DNA from: Pseudoalteromonas shioyasakiensis
GTDB lineage: Bacteria; Pseudomonadota; Gammaproteobacteria; Enterobacterales; Alteromonadaceae
Assembly: GCF_024518675.1 (NCBI RefSeq)
Contig: NZ_JANIGL010000002.1
Coordinates: forward strand, 732,690-796,689
Length of the DNA: 64,000 bases
Direction of reading: 5' to 3'
Below the pieces are notes generated by a model. The model worked only from the letters and a program-made list of their open reading frames with translations, did not search any database and had not been told where the DNA came from. Of the stretch, positions 51,070 to 61,407 are shown in pieces (the stretch's first letter is position 1; each line of letters begins with the position of its first letter). Made by a program: the position numbers and the translations under genes.

Positions 51070-51626
51070 ATAATCAAACCGTCTCAGTAGCTGAGTTACA
51101 AACTCGTCAATGGGTGTCAAATGTGATAGTAAAATATAACTTTTGCCCATTTGCACGAAAAGAAGTTGAAAACAATTGTATTCATTACTATACCAGCCAA
51201 AGTGTCAGCATCGATGATGCGGTGATGGAAATGCTTGAACAGTGTAATCAACTTAATTCCTTAGCTGAGCGCGAAACAACACTTATCATGTTTGAGCAAG
51301 GCTTTATTGATTTTGAGGAGTTTTTAGATTTAGTTGATTTAGCAAATGCACTGCTAGTCGCACAGGGGTTTGAAGGAAAGTACCAAATAGCGAACTTTCA
51401 TCCTGATTATGTATTTGCTGATAGCGATGAAAGCGATGCGGCAAATTACACAAATAGGTCGCCTTTCCCCACTTTGCATTTAATACGTGAAGCCAGTATG
51501 AGCGCAGCGTTAGATGAATATAATGAGCCAGAGTCAATCCCTGAACACAATATCAATTTAGCGCGCCGTAAAGGCATCGATTTCTGGCAAGCCTTATTAG
51601 AGAACTGTAAAAAACCGAGCATGTAA
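51066..51626 (+). CDS. DUF1415 family protein
   Basis: This 186-residue soluble protein of the DUF1415 family is recognised by the N-terminal WVSNVIVKYNFCPFARKEVE with its conserved cysteine, and by ANFHPDYVFADSDESDAANY and RSPFPTLHLIREASM. No function is known. Its ATG overlaps the waaA stop, and it ends in a hairpin terminator, so waaA and this gene probably form a two-gene operon. Confidence 0.87.
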   Translation: MNNQTVSVAELQTRQWVSNVIVKYNFCPFARKEVENNCIHYYTSQSVSIDDAVMEMLEQCNQLNSLAERETTLIMFEQGFIDFEEFLDLVDLANALLVAQGFEGKYQIANFHPDYVFADSDESDAANYTNRSPFPTLHLIREASMSAALDEYNEPESIPEHNINLARRKGIDFWQALLENCKKPSM

Positions 51627-51637
51627 GCTCGGTTTTT
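51611..51637 (+). terminator. Terminator overlapping the DUF1415 stop codon
   Basis: A 10-base perfect stem AAAACCGAGC / GCTCGGTTTT (51611-51620 with 51627-51636) has a 6-base loop that includes the stop codon, and is followed by T. It ends the waaA-DUF1415 transcript, and the A run on the left may serve the convergent ydbL. Confidence 0.88.
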
Positions 51638-51662
51638 AATGTCCTTAAGTAATACACTGAGT

Positions 51663-52001
51663 CTATTTTTTAACCCACTCACCATTTACTTCAACAAAGT
51701 GCCCAGCTTGGGTTTTTTCAATGGTTTTTGCTGCTGCCAATGCCTCTACTTGAGCAAGCGACAAATTGTTCTTTTTCGCCAATTTTAAATACTGCGCTTT
51801 ACGTTTAGCGTTTATTTTATCAACAATGGATTTAGCGTCTGCATTTTGTACCACTAAACCTAAATAACCTGAACTATCTTCACCAACAAGTCCTTGTTTT
51901 TTAGCATCATCTAACGTGATTGCCCACGCAGAAAAAGAAAAACACAGTACGGTTAAAAACGTGATCACGTTTAACTTTTTATTATTAAATAAACTCATCA
52001 T
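51663..52001 (-). CDS. ydbL: YdbL-like protein (DUF1318)
   Basis: This 112-residue exported protein of the YdbL (DUF1318) family has a signal peptide (NVITFLTVLCFSFSAWA). The mature domain follows with KKQGLVGEDSSGYLGLV, then DKINAKRKAQYLKLAKKN and a C-terminal GHFVEVNGEWVKK. In E. coli, YdbL is thought to be a periplasmic chaperone that modulates the YdbH-YnbE complex. The gene order ydbH-ynbE-ydbL is the same here. Confidence 0.88.
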   Translation of the reverse strand: MMSLFNNKKLNVITFLTVLCFSFSAWAITLDDAKKQGLVGEDSSGYLGLVVQNADAKSIVDKINAKRKAQYLKLAKKNNLSLAQVEALAAAKTIEKTQAGHFVEVNGEWVKK

Positions 52002-52007
52002 TGCTCC

Positions 52008-52190
52008 TTAGAATAATTCACTGTCATCGCCAAATAAATCATCAAGTTCTTTATCAACTTTTACACGAATTTCATGATCAACTTTAACATTCAGGTTAAT
52101 AGTGATCGGCTCTTTCGCCGCCACTTCAACACGGTGCGTACATGCACTAAGTAAACCCAGCGCTGTAAGTATTACCAGCCATTTAGTCAT
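52008..52190 (-). CDS. ynbE: YnbE-like lipoprotein
   Basis: This is a short lipoprotein, 60 residues from the ATG at 52190, where a GGAA site lies 6 bases upstream. The signal peptide ends in the lipobox LSACT, giving an outer-membrane lipoprotein. The mature part has alternating-strand sequence (ITINLNVKVDHEIRVKVD) that can form intermolecular beta-sheet, and an acidic end. In E. coli, YnbE multimers at the outer membrane dock on YdbH. It overlaps ydbH by 8 bases and lies 6 bases before ydbL. Confidence 0.87.
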   Translation of the reverse strand: MTKWLVILTALGLLSACTHRVEVAAKEPITINLNVKVDHEIRVKVDKELDDLFGDDSELF

Positions 52191-54624
52191 TTTCAGTTCC
52201 TTTTGTTGAATACTCTTGTTCAACTTTTTGAGTGATTTCGTCACTTAACCGCAGCGCTCTCAATAATGTAAACACATTTTCTTCATGGTTGTAATTAAAA
52301 TTAACTTGCTGCGCTTGCGCCTCATTGTAACCTTCTAGGTTAACACCTAAATATAGCCAACCATCTGGCTTTAAATCGACACTACTTTTTAAACCTTGAA
52401 TGTCTAAGTCTTCCAATAAGCTTAAAATAGGGCTCAGCTCTTGTTGCTGTGCTTTAACTGCATCAAAAGCAGCATTATCAGCAATAATTAGTTTACCTGT
52501 TCCTTGGTTTGATAACTCACCCGACTTTACTGAAACACCTTGTTGATCAAAGTAAACAGGCAAACGGCCATTCACTCGACCAGTTAATGTGATTCCTGAT
52601 TTATCATCTAAGGTAATTAATTTACTGGCATCAATGTTTTCAAATGTGACCAGAGACTGCTGAGCCTCTTTGGTCACTTTGTAGCTATCCAAAGCGAAGC
52701 GACCACCTAACACATCACCGGTTAATTGATAAATGCGTGCAACAGAGTTATCAACGCTTAAATTACCTGTCATGTTACTCACAACAGCACCTGCACGTAA
52801 CTCATTTAGTTCAAATGTAGTGGGAGCCACATTAAGCTGACCTGAATCATAACTACCGGTTAGGTGGCTGCTAAAATGCTTCGCTAAATAATCGTTATAT
52901 AAGCCACTTAGCTGCTCTACTTGTAATGTAAAGTCTGCCTGCTGTAAATTCACATCTCCGCGAACAACGCCATTAAAGCTACCGTCGGTCAGCGTTGCTA
53001 GTGGCTCAAACTGCTGTAAAACAGGGTTAAGTTTAGTCACCGCTTGCTCTGCAATTGTTATCTCAAATGGATGCTCCACAGCAGATACATTGTGACTAGC
53101 TACCAATTCGATACCATCAATAAATACATGATGTGAGGCTTGCAACGCCCGGCTTTGCAGCCCTTTTGAGCTTATGCGAATATTACTCAGGTTTAAAAAA
53201 TCACTGTTAAATTGAGTAAGTTTAGTTTCACTGTTTAAATCCACAAATAATTCGCCAACAGCCAAACTAGAAGATGCTGATAATTGATTGTTTACCCCAA
53301 GCACTTGATATTGATCATAAGTAACTGAGCGTAATTGGCTATTTAAACTTGCGTTTATATTTTGTTTATCATCAAGTTCAGTCGTGAACTGTGCCTTGTA
53401 ATCCTTTACAGTTAATTTATCAAACTTAAGCTCAGCAAAAGCAATCTCGCTGGTTATATTCGCATTTTGCTGAAGTTGTAAAACATTCGCTATTTTAAAT
53501 TGACCCGTGCTTGTTAACTTTTGAGCTGATGCGGGTAAAAAATCAGGCAGTTCATCAAAGATTAATTGGTAATCCCCATTCATAGCCAAATTATTTAAAG
53601 CTGCATTTACTGCTATATGTTCAATGTCTTCACTGATAAACAACAGCTTAATATCACCTTTGACTTGCTCTAATGGCTGCTGAATATTGATTGCTAGGTT
53701 AGTCAGGCTGAGCTTCGTTTCACTATTTTTAGCGTTTAATAACATTGACGGCATAACGAGTTTTTCGTTTTCAAACTCTAGCGTATCGCTCAGCACCAGT
53801 TGCCACTTTAAAGGCAGTTGCTTAGCTATAAATTCACGCTGTGCTGGATTATTTACTAGCGCCAAACAGTCACTGTCAAACATTACCAAACTCGTTAATT
53901 GCTGCGCATTTAACGACGCTTTTCTATCGTTTAAATGGTAGTAAGTATTTACATCACCGAAAGCATTTACCGTCACAAAGCATTGACTTAATTGTTGAGT
54001 AAACTTAGCGTCTATATTTGACTTTATATCAACGGATAATCCGTCAAAGGTGAACTCATGCTCACTGCTTAGTGTAAGCGCGGGTATCGGCTTTATCTTT
54101 TTTAGTAACCCATCAGCTAGATTAAAACGGCCTGTAACTTTATGATTTTTGACTGCTACCTTGGCTGTAACATCACCTGAAATCACCAATGTATTTAGCT
54201 TTTCTTCAACAATGCTAACCGCCAGTTCATCATGAAGTTGCGGGTGGGTAATTAGCAGCCTTTTGATCTCAATTTTCGGGCGCTGCTTGGGTAAGTTAAG
54301 TGCCAGCTTTTTGAAGGGGTCATTACTTGATGAGTCACTCTCGCTATCATTTAAGCGAAGATTAGCGCGGCCTACAGTTATTTTTTGGGTATCAGCTACT
54401 ATGCCGCCAAGCTCAATTTGATGACCTTGATAAGTCAGACATAATCGGCTTACATCTAAGCTAATATTTGAATTTAGTGACCAATCTAAACAATGTAATT
54501 CAGCGCCTGATTGGCTCAAAGACGGGGCTATAGCCCATTGAGTGATAGGCATACGAAATACATAACCCAGTGTTAAAACACTCAGCAATAAAAACACGAT
54601 TCCCCATGCGATGCGTTTGATCAT
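52183..54624 (-). CDS. ydbH: YdbH-like AsmA-family envelope protein
   Basis: This is a large inner-membrane-anchored protein, 813 residues from the ATG at 54624. It has an N-terminal membrane helix (IAWGIVFLLLSVLTLGYVF) and a long periplasmic region of repeated beta-strands typical of AsmA-like bridge proteins. The C-terminus (VNFNYNHEENVFTLLRALRLSDEIT) matches YdbH. In E. coli, YdbH acts redundantly with YhdP and TamB in moving phospholipids to the outer membrane. The reading frame stays open upstream for 40 codons through a 7-base tandem repeat that would encode SRFKVQG repeats, which I judge to be untranslated. Confidence 0.88.
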   Translation of the reverse strand: MIKRIAWGIVFLLLSVLTLGYVFRMPITQWAIAPSLSQSGAELHCLDWSLNSNISLDVSRLCLTYQGHQIELGGIVADTQKITVGRANLRLNDSESDSSSNDPFKKLALNLPKQRPKIEIKRLLITHPQLHDELAVSIVEEKLNTLVISGDVTAKVAVKNHKVTGRFNLADGLLKKIKPIPALTLSSEHEFTFDGLSVDIKSNIDAKFTQQLSQCFVTVNAFGDVNTYYHLNDRKASLNAQQLTSLVMFDSDCLALVNNPAQREFIAKQLPLKWQLVLSDTLEFENEKLVMPSMLLNAKNSETKLSLTNLAINIQQPLEQVKGDIKLLFISEDIEHIAVNAALNNLAMNGDYQLIFDELPDFLPASAQKLTSTGQFKIANVLQLQQNANITSEIAFAELKFDKLTVKDYKAQFTTELDDKQNINASLNSQLRSVTYDQYQVLGVNNQLSASSSLAVGELFVDLNSETKLTQFNSDFLNLSNIRISSKGLQSRALQASHHVFIDGIELVASHNVSAVEHPFEITIAEQAVTKLNPVLQQFEPLATLTDGSFNGVVRGDVNLQQADFTLQVEQLSGLYNDYLAKHFSSHLTGSYDSGQLNVAPTTFELNELRAGAVVSNMTGNLSVDNSVARIYQLTGDVLGGRFALDSYKVTKEAQQSLVTFENIDASKLITLDDKSGITLTGRVNGRLPVYFDQQGVSVKSGELSNQGTGKLIIADNAAFDAVKAQQQELSPILSLLEDLDIQGLKSSVDLKPDGWLYLGVNLEGYNEAQAQQVNFNYNHEENVFTLLRALRLSDEITQKVEQEYSTKGTEND

Positions 54625-54636
54625 ACTATCCTTAAC

Positions 54637-54719
54637 TTGAACCTTGAACCTTGAACCTTGAACCTTGAACCTTGAACCTTGAACCTTGAACCTTGAACCT
54701 TGAACCTTGAACCTTGAAC
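54637..54719. repeat. Heptanucleotide tandem repeat (TTGAACC)n upstream of ydbH
   Basis: Eleven perfect TTGAACC units run from 54637 to 54713, then TTGAAC to 54719. The array ends 13 bases from the ydbH start codon and lies between the purL terminator and ydbH. On the coding strand it reads GGTTCAA repeated. Slippage could change promoter-to-gene spacing or, if a more upstream start is used, the frame. Confidence 0.97.
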
Positions 54720-54727
54720 AGTGTAGA

Positions 54728-54757
54728 CAAAAAAGGCTGCACAATGCAGCCTTTTAT
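54728..54757 (-). terminator. Terminator after purL
   Basis: A 9-base stem AAGGCTGCA / TGCAGCCTT (54733-54741 with 54745-54753) has a 3-base loop. On the minus strand TTTTTTG follows. It is 33 bases past the purL stop codon and isolates purL from ydbH. Confidence 0.9.
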
Positions 54758-54789
54758 TTTACAACTAGATTCTGAATCTAATGTGTATA

Positions 54790-57700
54790 TTAACCTACAT
54801 TTTTTCGTGCGTTACGGAACATACGCATCCATGGGCTATCCTCTTTCCACTCATCTGGGTGCCAAGAGTTAGCAACAGCACGGAATACACGCTCAGGGTG
54901 TGGCATCATAACTGTTGCACGACCATCTGCTGATGTAATACCGGTAATACCTTCAGGCGAGCCATTCGGGTTATTAGGGTATTGCGTTGTTGGGTTACCG
55001 TGGTTATCTACAAACTTAACCGCCACAGTGCCTGAATCAAGCGCTGCTTTAACAGCTGCATCATTGGCAAACTCTGCATGGCCTTCACCGTGAGAAACCG
55101 CGATAGGCATACGAGAACCCGCCATGCCTTTGAAGAATACAGATGGACTCTCTTGTACTTCAACTAAGCTAAAGCGTGCTTCAAAGCGCTCTGATTTATT
55201 GGTCACAAAACGTGGCCAATGCTCAGTACCAGGGATCAACTCTTTCAATGTTGATAACATCTGACAACCATTACATACACCTAAACTAAATGAATCTTGA
55301 CGTTCAAAGAAGCTTTGGAATTGGTCACGAGCCATATCATTGAACAAGATTGACTTAGCCCAGCCTTCACCTGCACCTAATACGTCACCGTAAGAGAAGC
55401 CACCACATGCTACTAAGCCTTTAAATTCCTCAAGGCTTAAGCGCCCTTCAAGAATATCGCTCATGTGTACATCAACCGCTGCAAAACCTGCACGGTTAAA
55501 CGCCGCAGCCATTTCTAGGTGCGAGTTAACACCTTGCTCACGCAAGATAGCCATTTTAGGCTTAGCGCCTGTGGCAATGTATGGTGCAGCTACATCTTCG
55601 TTTAAGTCAAAGTTTAGTTTAACGTTCAGACCAGGATCTTTTGCATCAAATTTGGCATCAAACTCTTGCTTAGCACAGTCTGGGTTATCACGACGCGCTT
55701 GCATTTGATATGTAGTTTCCGCCCAAATAGTACGAAGCTCAGTGCGTGTATTACTCAGCACTGTGTTACCTGCGCGATTAAATACCACCGCATCATCGCT
55801 GTTTAATGTACCAATTGCATGGCTAATAGCAGCAATACCGTGCTCAGCAAATACCGCATTCACAGCCTCTAAATCGCTATTAGCAACTTGGATAACAGCA
55901 CCGAGCTCTTCGTTGTAAAGTGCTTCGATGTCTGAACCTGTTAAACCATCAAGATCAACAGTTACACCGGTATGACCCGCAAATGCCATTTCAGCTACTG
56001 TGGTAAATAAACCACCGTCTGATCGGTCATGATAAGCAAGTAGCTTATTGTCAGCGACAAGTGCTTGCATTGCATTGTAGAAGCCTTTTAATAACTCAGG
56101 GCTGTCAACATCTGGGGTTACATCACCAAGTTGCTTATAAACTTGCGCTAAGCTTGATGCGCCCATGCGGTTTTTACCAGCACCTAAGTCAACTAAGATA
56201 AGTGATGTTTCACCTTTGTCTGTACGTAATTGTGGAGTCACAGTTTTACGTACATCATCAACACGACCAAATGCAGTGATGATTAATGATAACGGCGCAG
56301 TGACTGATTTTTGCTCGCCATTTTCATCCCACTGAGTTTTCATCGACATTGAGTCTTTACCCACTGGAATCGTTAAGCCCAACGCAGGACAAAGCTCTTC
56401 ACCAACAGCTTTAACTGCTTCATAAAGGCCGGCATCTTCACCTGGGTGACCTGCTGCAGCCATCCAGTTTGCAGATAACTTAATATTCTCAAGACCACCA
56501 ATATTTGCACATGCAATATTAGTTAATGACTCAGCCACAGCCAAACGTGCCGATGCACCATAGTTTAGAAGCGCTGCAGGTGTACGCTCACCGAGAGACA
56601 TTGCTTCACCGTGGTAAGTATCGTAAGTTGCTGCTGTAACTGCACAGTTAGCAACGGGTACCTGCCAAGGGCCAACCATTTGGTCGCGGGCAACAAGGCC
56701 GGTTACCGAGCGGTCACCAATGGTAATCAAGAAGGTTTTTTCTGCGATTGTTGGTAAACGTAATAAACGAGTAGCTGCTTCAGCGATATCAATTTTTGCC
56801 GTATCAAGTGCAGCACTACTCGCTTTGAGCGATTGCGCTTCACGGTGCATTTTTGGCGCTTTACCTAATAATACATCTAGCGGTAAATCAACCGGGTTGT
56901 TATCAAAGTGGCTATCAGCAACCGTTAAGTGACGCTCTTCTGTCGCTTCACCGATTACAGCGTACTGGGCACGTTCACGCTTACAAATCGCTTCAAAACG
57001 GTCAAAATCTTCAACAGCTACAGCAAGCACATAACGCTCTTGTGATTCATTACACCAAATTTCATGTGGTGCCATACCTGGTTCATCATTAGGAATATCA
57101 CGTAGCTGGAATTTACCGCCACGACCACCATCATCAACAAGCTCAGGGAAGGCGTTAGATAAACCACCTGCGCCCACATCGTGGATGAAGGCGATTGGAT
57201 TTGCATCCCCTAACTGCCAACATTTATCGATTACTTCCTGACAACGACGTTCCATTTCTGGGTTTTCACGTTGTACTGATGCAAAGTCTAAATCTTCGTT
57301 TGATTGACCTGATGCCATTGATGAAGCAGCACCGCCACCTAACCCAATGTTCATTGCAGGGCCACCTAAAGCGATTAACTTAGCACCTACTGGAATATCC
57401 CCTTTTTGCACATGGTCGGTACGAATATTACCTAAACCACCGGCAAGCATAATTGGCTTGTGGTAACCACGTACTTCAAAACCATTATGGCTGGTGACTT
57501 GCTCTTCATAAGTACGGAAATAACCAACCAAGTTTGGACGACCAAATTCGTTATTAAATGCAGCACCACCTAATGGGCCTTCAGTCATAATATCAAGGGC
57601 ATTAACAATACGAGCTGGCTTACCAAAATCAGTTTCCCATGGTTGTTCATACCCAGGAATACGTAAGTTAGATACGGTAAAACCAACTAAACCGGCCTTT

Positions 57701-58674
57701 GGCTTAGAACCACGACCTGTAGCACCTTCATCACGAATTTCACCACCAGAGCCTGTTGCTGCACCAGAGAATGGCGCAATTGCAGTTGGGTGGTTATGGG
57801 TTTCAACCTTCATCAGAATTTCAATGTTTTCTTGATGGTAAGCGTATTCACCTTCAGCATTGGGGAAGAAACGCCCTGCTTTTGAGCCCGTCATTACAGC
57901 TGCGTTATCTTTGTAAGCAGACAGTACGTTTTCAGGGTTTTTCTCGTAGGTATTTTTAATCATTTTAAACAATGACTTAGGCTGTTCTACGCCATCAATT
58001 GTCCAATCAGCATTAAATATTTTATGACGACAATGCTCAGAGTTTGCTTGTGCAAACATAAATAATTCGATGTCGTTCGGGTTACGCCCTAACTTTTGGA
58101 AGTTTTCTACCAAGTAGTCAATTTCGTCATCAGCTAATGCAAAACCTTGCTCAACGTTAGCCTTTGCAAGGGCCTCGCGGCCGCCACCTAAAATGTCAAC
58201 AGATGACATTTCACTAGGGGCATCGGTGCGGAATAATTGAGCCGCAGCATCAAGCGAGTTATGCGTCGCCTCTGTCATACGGTCGTGTAATAACGCGGCA
58301 ACCTGACTGATTTGCTCAGCGTTCAACTCACCTTCAACATAGTAAGCGATACCACGCTCTACGCGGTGAACTTGAGTTAAACCACAGTTGTGTGCAATAT
58401 CCGTTGCTTTTGAAGCCCATGGCGAGATAGTACCAGGGCGTGGCGTTACTAACACTAAAGTGCCTGCTGGTGTATGTTCTGCAATCGTTGGGCCGTAAGT
58501 AAGTAACTTCTCAAGCTTAATTTTCTCGTCACTTGAAAGCTCTGCTGTTAAATCGGCAAAGTGCGCATACTCGGCGTACACGTTGGTGACTGGAAGTTGC
58601 GCCTGTTGGCAACGGGCTAAAATTTTCTGAACTCTAAAATCGGAAAGTGCTGGTGCACCACGAAGGATCAACAT
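54790..58674 (-). CDS. purL: Phosphoribosylformylglycinamidine synthase PurL
   Basis: PurL converts FGAR and glutamine to FGAM with ATP in purine synthesis. The single 1294-residue chain is the large proteobacterial form. It starts [19 protein letters not shown] and has the FGAM-synthase core ([40 protein letters not shown]). The C-terminal glutaminase has the catalytic cysteine in [12 protein letters not shown] and the His-Glu pair in [10 protein letters not shown]. The frame opens four codons earlier at 58686, and either ATG may be used. A minus-strand -10 (TATAAT, 58722-58727) lies about 50 bases upstream. Confidence 0.97.
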   Translation of the reverse strand: MLILRGAPALSDFRVQKILARCQQAQLPVTNVYAEYAHFADLTAELSSDEKIKLEKLLTYGPTIAEHTPAGTLVLVTPRPGTISPWASKATDIAHNCGLTQVHRVERGIAYYVEGELNAEQISQVAALLHDRMTEATHNSLDAAAQLFRTDAPSEMSSVDILGGGREALAKANVEQGFALADDEIDYLVENFQKLGRNPNDIELFMFAQANSEHCRHKIFNADWTIDGVEQPKSLFKMIKNTYEKNPENVLSAYKDNAAVMTGSKAGRFFPNAEGEYAYHQENIEILMKVETHNHPTAIAPFSGAATGSGGEIRDEGATGRGSKPKAGLVGFTVSNLRIPGYEQPWETDFGKPARIVNALDIMTEGPLGGAAFNNEFGRPNLVGYFRTYEEQVTSHNGFEVRGYHKPIMLAGGLGNIRTDHVQKGDIPVGAKLIALGGPAMNIGLGGGAASSMASGQSNEDLDFASVQRENPEMERRCQEVIDKCWQLGDANPIAFIHDVGAGGLSNAFPELVDDGGRGGKFQLRDIPNDEPGMAPHEIWCNESQERYVLAVAVEDFDRFEAICKRERAQYAVIGEATEERHLTVADSHFDNNPVDLPLDVLLGKAPKMHREAQSLKASSAALDTAKIDIAEAATRLLRLPTIAEKTFLITIGDRSVTGLVARDQMVGPWQVPVANCAVTAATYDTYHGEAMSLGERTPAALLNYGASARLAVAESLTNIACANIGGLENIKLSANWMAAAGHPGEDAGLYEAVKAVGEELCPALGLTIPVGKDSMSMKTQWDENGEQKSVTAPLSLIITAFGRVDDVRKTVTPQLRTDKGETSLILVDLGAGKNRMGASSLAQVYKQLGDVTPDVDSPELLKGFYNAMQALVADNKLLAYHDRSDGGLFTTVAEMAFAGHTGVTVDLDGLTGSDIEALYNEELGAVIQVANSDLEAVNAVFAEHGIAAISHAIGTLNSDDAVVFNRAGNTVLSNTRTELRTIWAETTYQMQARRDNPDCAKQEFDAKFDAKDPGLNVKLNFDLNEDVAAPYIATGAKPKMAILREQGVNSHLEMAAAFNRAGFAAVDVHMSDILEGRLSLEEFKGLVACGGFSYGDVLGAGEGWAKSILFNDMARDQFQSFFERQDSFSLGVCNGCQMLSTLKELIPGTEHWPRFVTNKSERFEARFSLVEVQESPSVFFKGMAGSRMPIAVSHGEGHAEFANDAAVKAALDSGTVAVKFVDNHGNPTTQYPNNPNGSPEGITGITSADGRATVMMPHPERVFRAVANSWHPDEWKEDSPWMRMFRNARKNVG

Positions 58675-58721
58675 AGGTATTTTCATCCGGGGTTAGGGAT
58701 TGAACGATATTTTAGGTGGCT

Positions 58722-58745
58722 ATTATAGTGCAAATAGCGCTTAGA
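58722..58745 (-). promoter_or_regulatory. Possible purL promoter
   Basis: On the minus strand a perfect -10 TATAAT (58722-58727) follows a 17-base spacer and a poor -35 TTAAAT. It lies about 50 bases before the purL start. No PurR-type palindrome was recognised nearby. Confidence 0.4.
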
Positions 58746-58884
58746 TTTAACTCAAAATTACGCTTTTCGTAAAATTATCTTTTCTTGTATCTATGAACAT
58801 GAATAAACACAATAAAACTAATCGCCAAGTGACGACCGGTTAAAGTTTTGTTATAAGAGTACTATTGGATATAAGGGGCGCATT

Positions 58885-60453
58885 ATGATTAAACAAAAGC
58901 TAATAACAATCATTACGTTAGTAATGCTTTTGTGTGCCTGTGATATGCAACAGCAAGAATCTCAACTTAGCCAAATAAAAACACATAATAAAATAAGAGT
59001 CGGAACCTTAGCTGGGGCAAGTAACTACTATCAAGCCGTACAAGGTGAGCAAGGCTTTGAATATGAGTTAGCACAAGAGTTTGCCGATCACCTTGGCGTT
59101 GAACTTGAAATGGTGCCATTTTTTAATTTATCCGATATGTTTTCTCGCCTAGATAACGGTGATCTAGACTTAATTGCTTCAGGCTTAACTTATGACAAAG
59201 TCCGTGCTCAAAGCTACCGATTCGGACCAACTTATCGCACTATCAGCCAAAAACTTGTTTACAAACAAGGCCGCGTACGACCACGAGACTTTGATGATTT
59301 AACAGGTAATTTAACGGTTCTATCTAAAAGCAGCCACTCACTGGCATTACAACAAATAAAGCAAACACATCCAAACCTAACTTGGCAAGAAACCGAAGAT
59401 CTTGATGAAGAAGAACTATTACAAGCCGTCATAGATGGTGAAATAGATTATACGCTCGCAGACTCCCATACACTGTCGCTATTTCGTCGCTACCACCCAA
59501 ATTTAAGTATTGGTTTTTCGGTCACACGCAACGACCCCATCGCTTGGCTAATGCGAAAAGATAATGACGATTCTCTTTACGCTCTCATGGTGCCTTTTTT
59601 TGGCGAAGTTAAACAAAATAATCAACTTTATGTACTTGAAGAGAAATACTTCGGCCACGTTCGTCAATTCAATTATGTGAACACCCTTGCTTACATAGAA
59701 GCAATTAAAGATACCCTACCTACCTATCAACCTTGGTTTGAGCAGTATGCCGGTAGCTTAGACTGGCGCTTACTCGCGGCATTAAGTTACCAAGAATCTA
59801 TGTGGAACCCTAGAGCAAAATCGCCTACAGGAGTACGCGGTATTATGATGCTTACCCGTGCTACTGCAAAACAAGTTGGGGTAACTAACCGCCTAGAACC
59901 AGAGCAGAATATAAAAGGGGGGGCTGAGTATTTGGAAAAGCTGGTTAAGCGTATCCCTGAACGTATTCCGCAACCAGATAGAACTTGGCTTGCACTAGCC
60001 TCTTACAACATTGGTTGGGGTCATGTTAACGATGCCCGAATTATTACAGAGCAACAAGGTGCCAGCCCTGATAAATGGGCTGATGTGAAAAAAAGATTAC
60101 CGCTGTTAATCAAAAAACGTTATTACCGGAAAACTAAATATGGCTATTCTCGCGGAGATGTCGCTGTGAAATACGTCGATAACATTCGTCGTTACTATGA
60201 TGCACTAGTATGGCTAGATGAAAATAATGCGGTTAGTGAGCCTGAACAACCTAAAACAGATAACGTAAAAGAGCCTGCCAAAGCTAATAACGAAGAACAA
60301 CCAGTCAAAATGAGCAATGACAAAGAATTACCTAAAACAAGTAACGAGATAGAATCGTCGGCAAAAAAAGCTCAGCAACCATTAATAAGCCCTGACACTA
60401 ATTTAATCGATAAAACAGAGGCACAGAATAAAACGAGCGAGCCGCAACTCTAA
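58885..60453 (+). CDS. mltF: Membrane-bound lytic murein transglycosylase F
   Basis: MltF cuts the MurNAc-GlcNAc bond, leaving 1,6-anhydro ends. The 522-residue protein has an N-terminal secretion signal with a possible lipobox (LLCACD), a solute-binding-like domain (about 38-265, with IRVGTLAGASNYY and YTLADSHTLSLF), then a lytic transglycosylase domain. The catalytic glutamate is in AALSYQESMWNPRA, with SPTGVRGIMML and ASYNIGWGHV. The C-terminal 75 residues are a low-complexity, charged tail unlike the E. coli enzyme. The gene is single, between purL (divergent) and the small ORF. Confidence 0.94.
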   Translation: MIKQKLITIITLVMLLCACDMQQQESQLSQIKTHNKIRVGTLAGASNYYQAVQGEQGFEYELAQEFADHLGVELEMVPFFNLSDMFSRLDNGDLDLIASGLTYDKVRAQSYRFGPTYRTISQKLVYKQGRVRPRDFDDLTGNLTVLSKSSHSLALQQIKQTHPNLTWQETEDLDEEELLQAVIDGEIDYTLADSHTLSLFRRYHPNLSIGFSVTRNDPIAWLMRKDNDDSLYALMVPFFGEVKQNNQLYVLEEKYFGHVRQFNYVNTLAYIEAIKDTLPTYQPWFEQYAGSLDWRLLAALSYQESMWNPRAKSPTGVRGIMMLTRATAKQVGVTNRLEPEQNIKGGAEYLEKLVKRIPERIPQPDRTWLALASYNIGWGHVNDARIITEQQGASPDKWADVKKRLPLLIKKRYYRKTKYGYSRGDVAVKYVDNIRRYYDALVWLDENNAVSEPEQPKTDNVKEPAKANNEEQPVKMSNDKELPKTSNEIESSAKKAQQPLISPDTNLIDKTEAQNKTSEPQL

Positions 60454-60559
60454 AACAGGTAAAATATCTATTTACTTGTCATCAATTGATCACTAATGTG
60501 TGCTATCAACACGTTATCTAAATTAACTATTTCTCACTCTCACCTATTTAGGAGAAACC

Positions 60560-61359
<800 letters not shown>

Positions 61360-61407
61360 CTATAATCTCCCGCTTTTTTTATTTAGCTCACAACACACGG
61401 GTAGCAA

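Noticed and set aside
54637..54719. CRISPR-like array
   Set aside because: The units are only 7 bases with no spacers, so this is a simple tandem repeat.
54625..54744. N-terminal extension of YdbH with SRFKVQG repeats
   Set aside because: It is the translation of the 7-base tandem repeat, has no ribosome site, and the membrane anchor starts right after the ATG at 54624. I treat it as non-coding repeat DNA.
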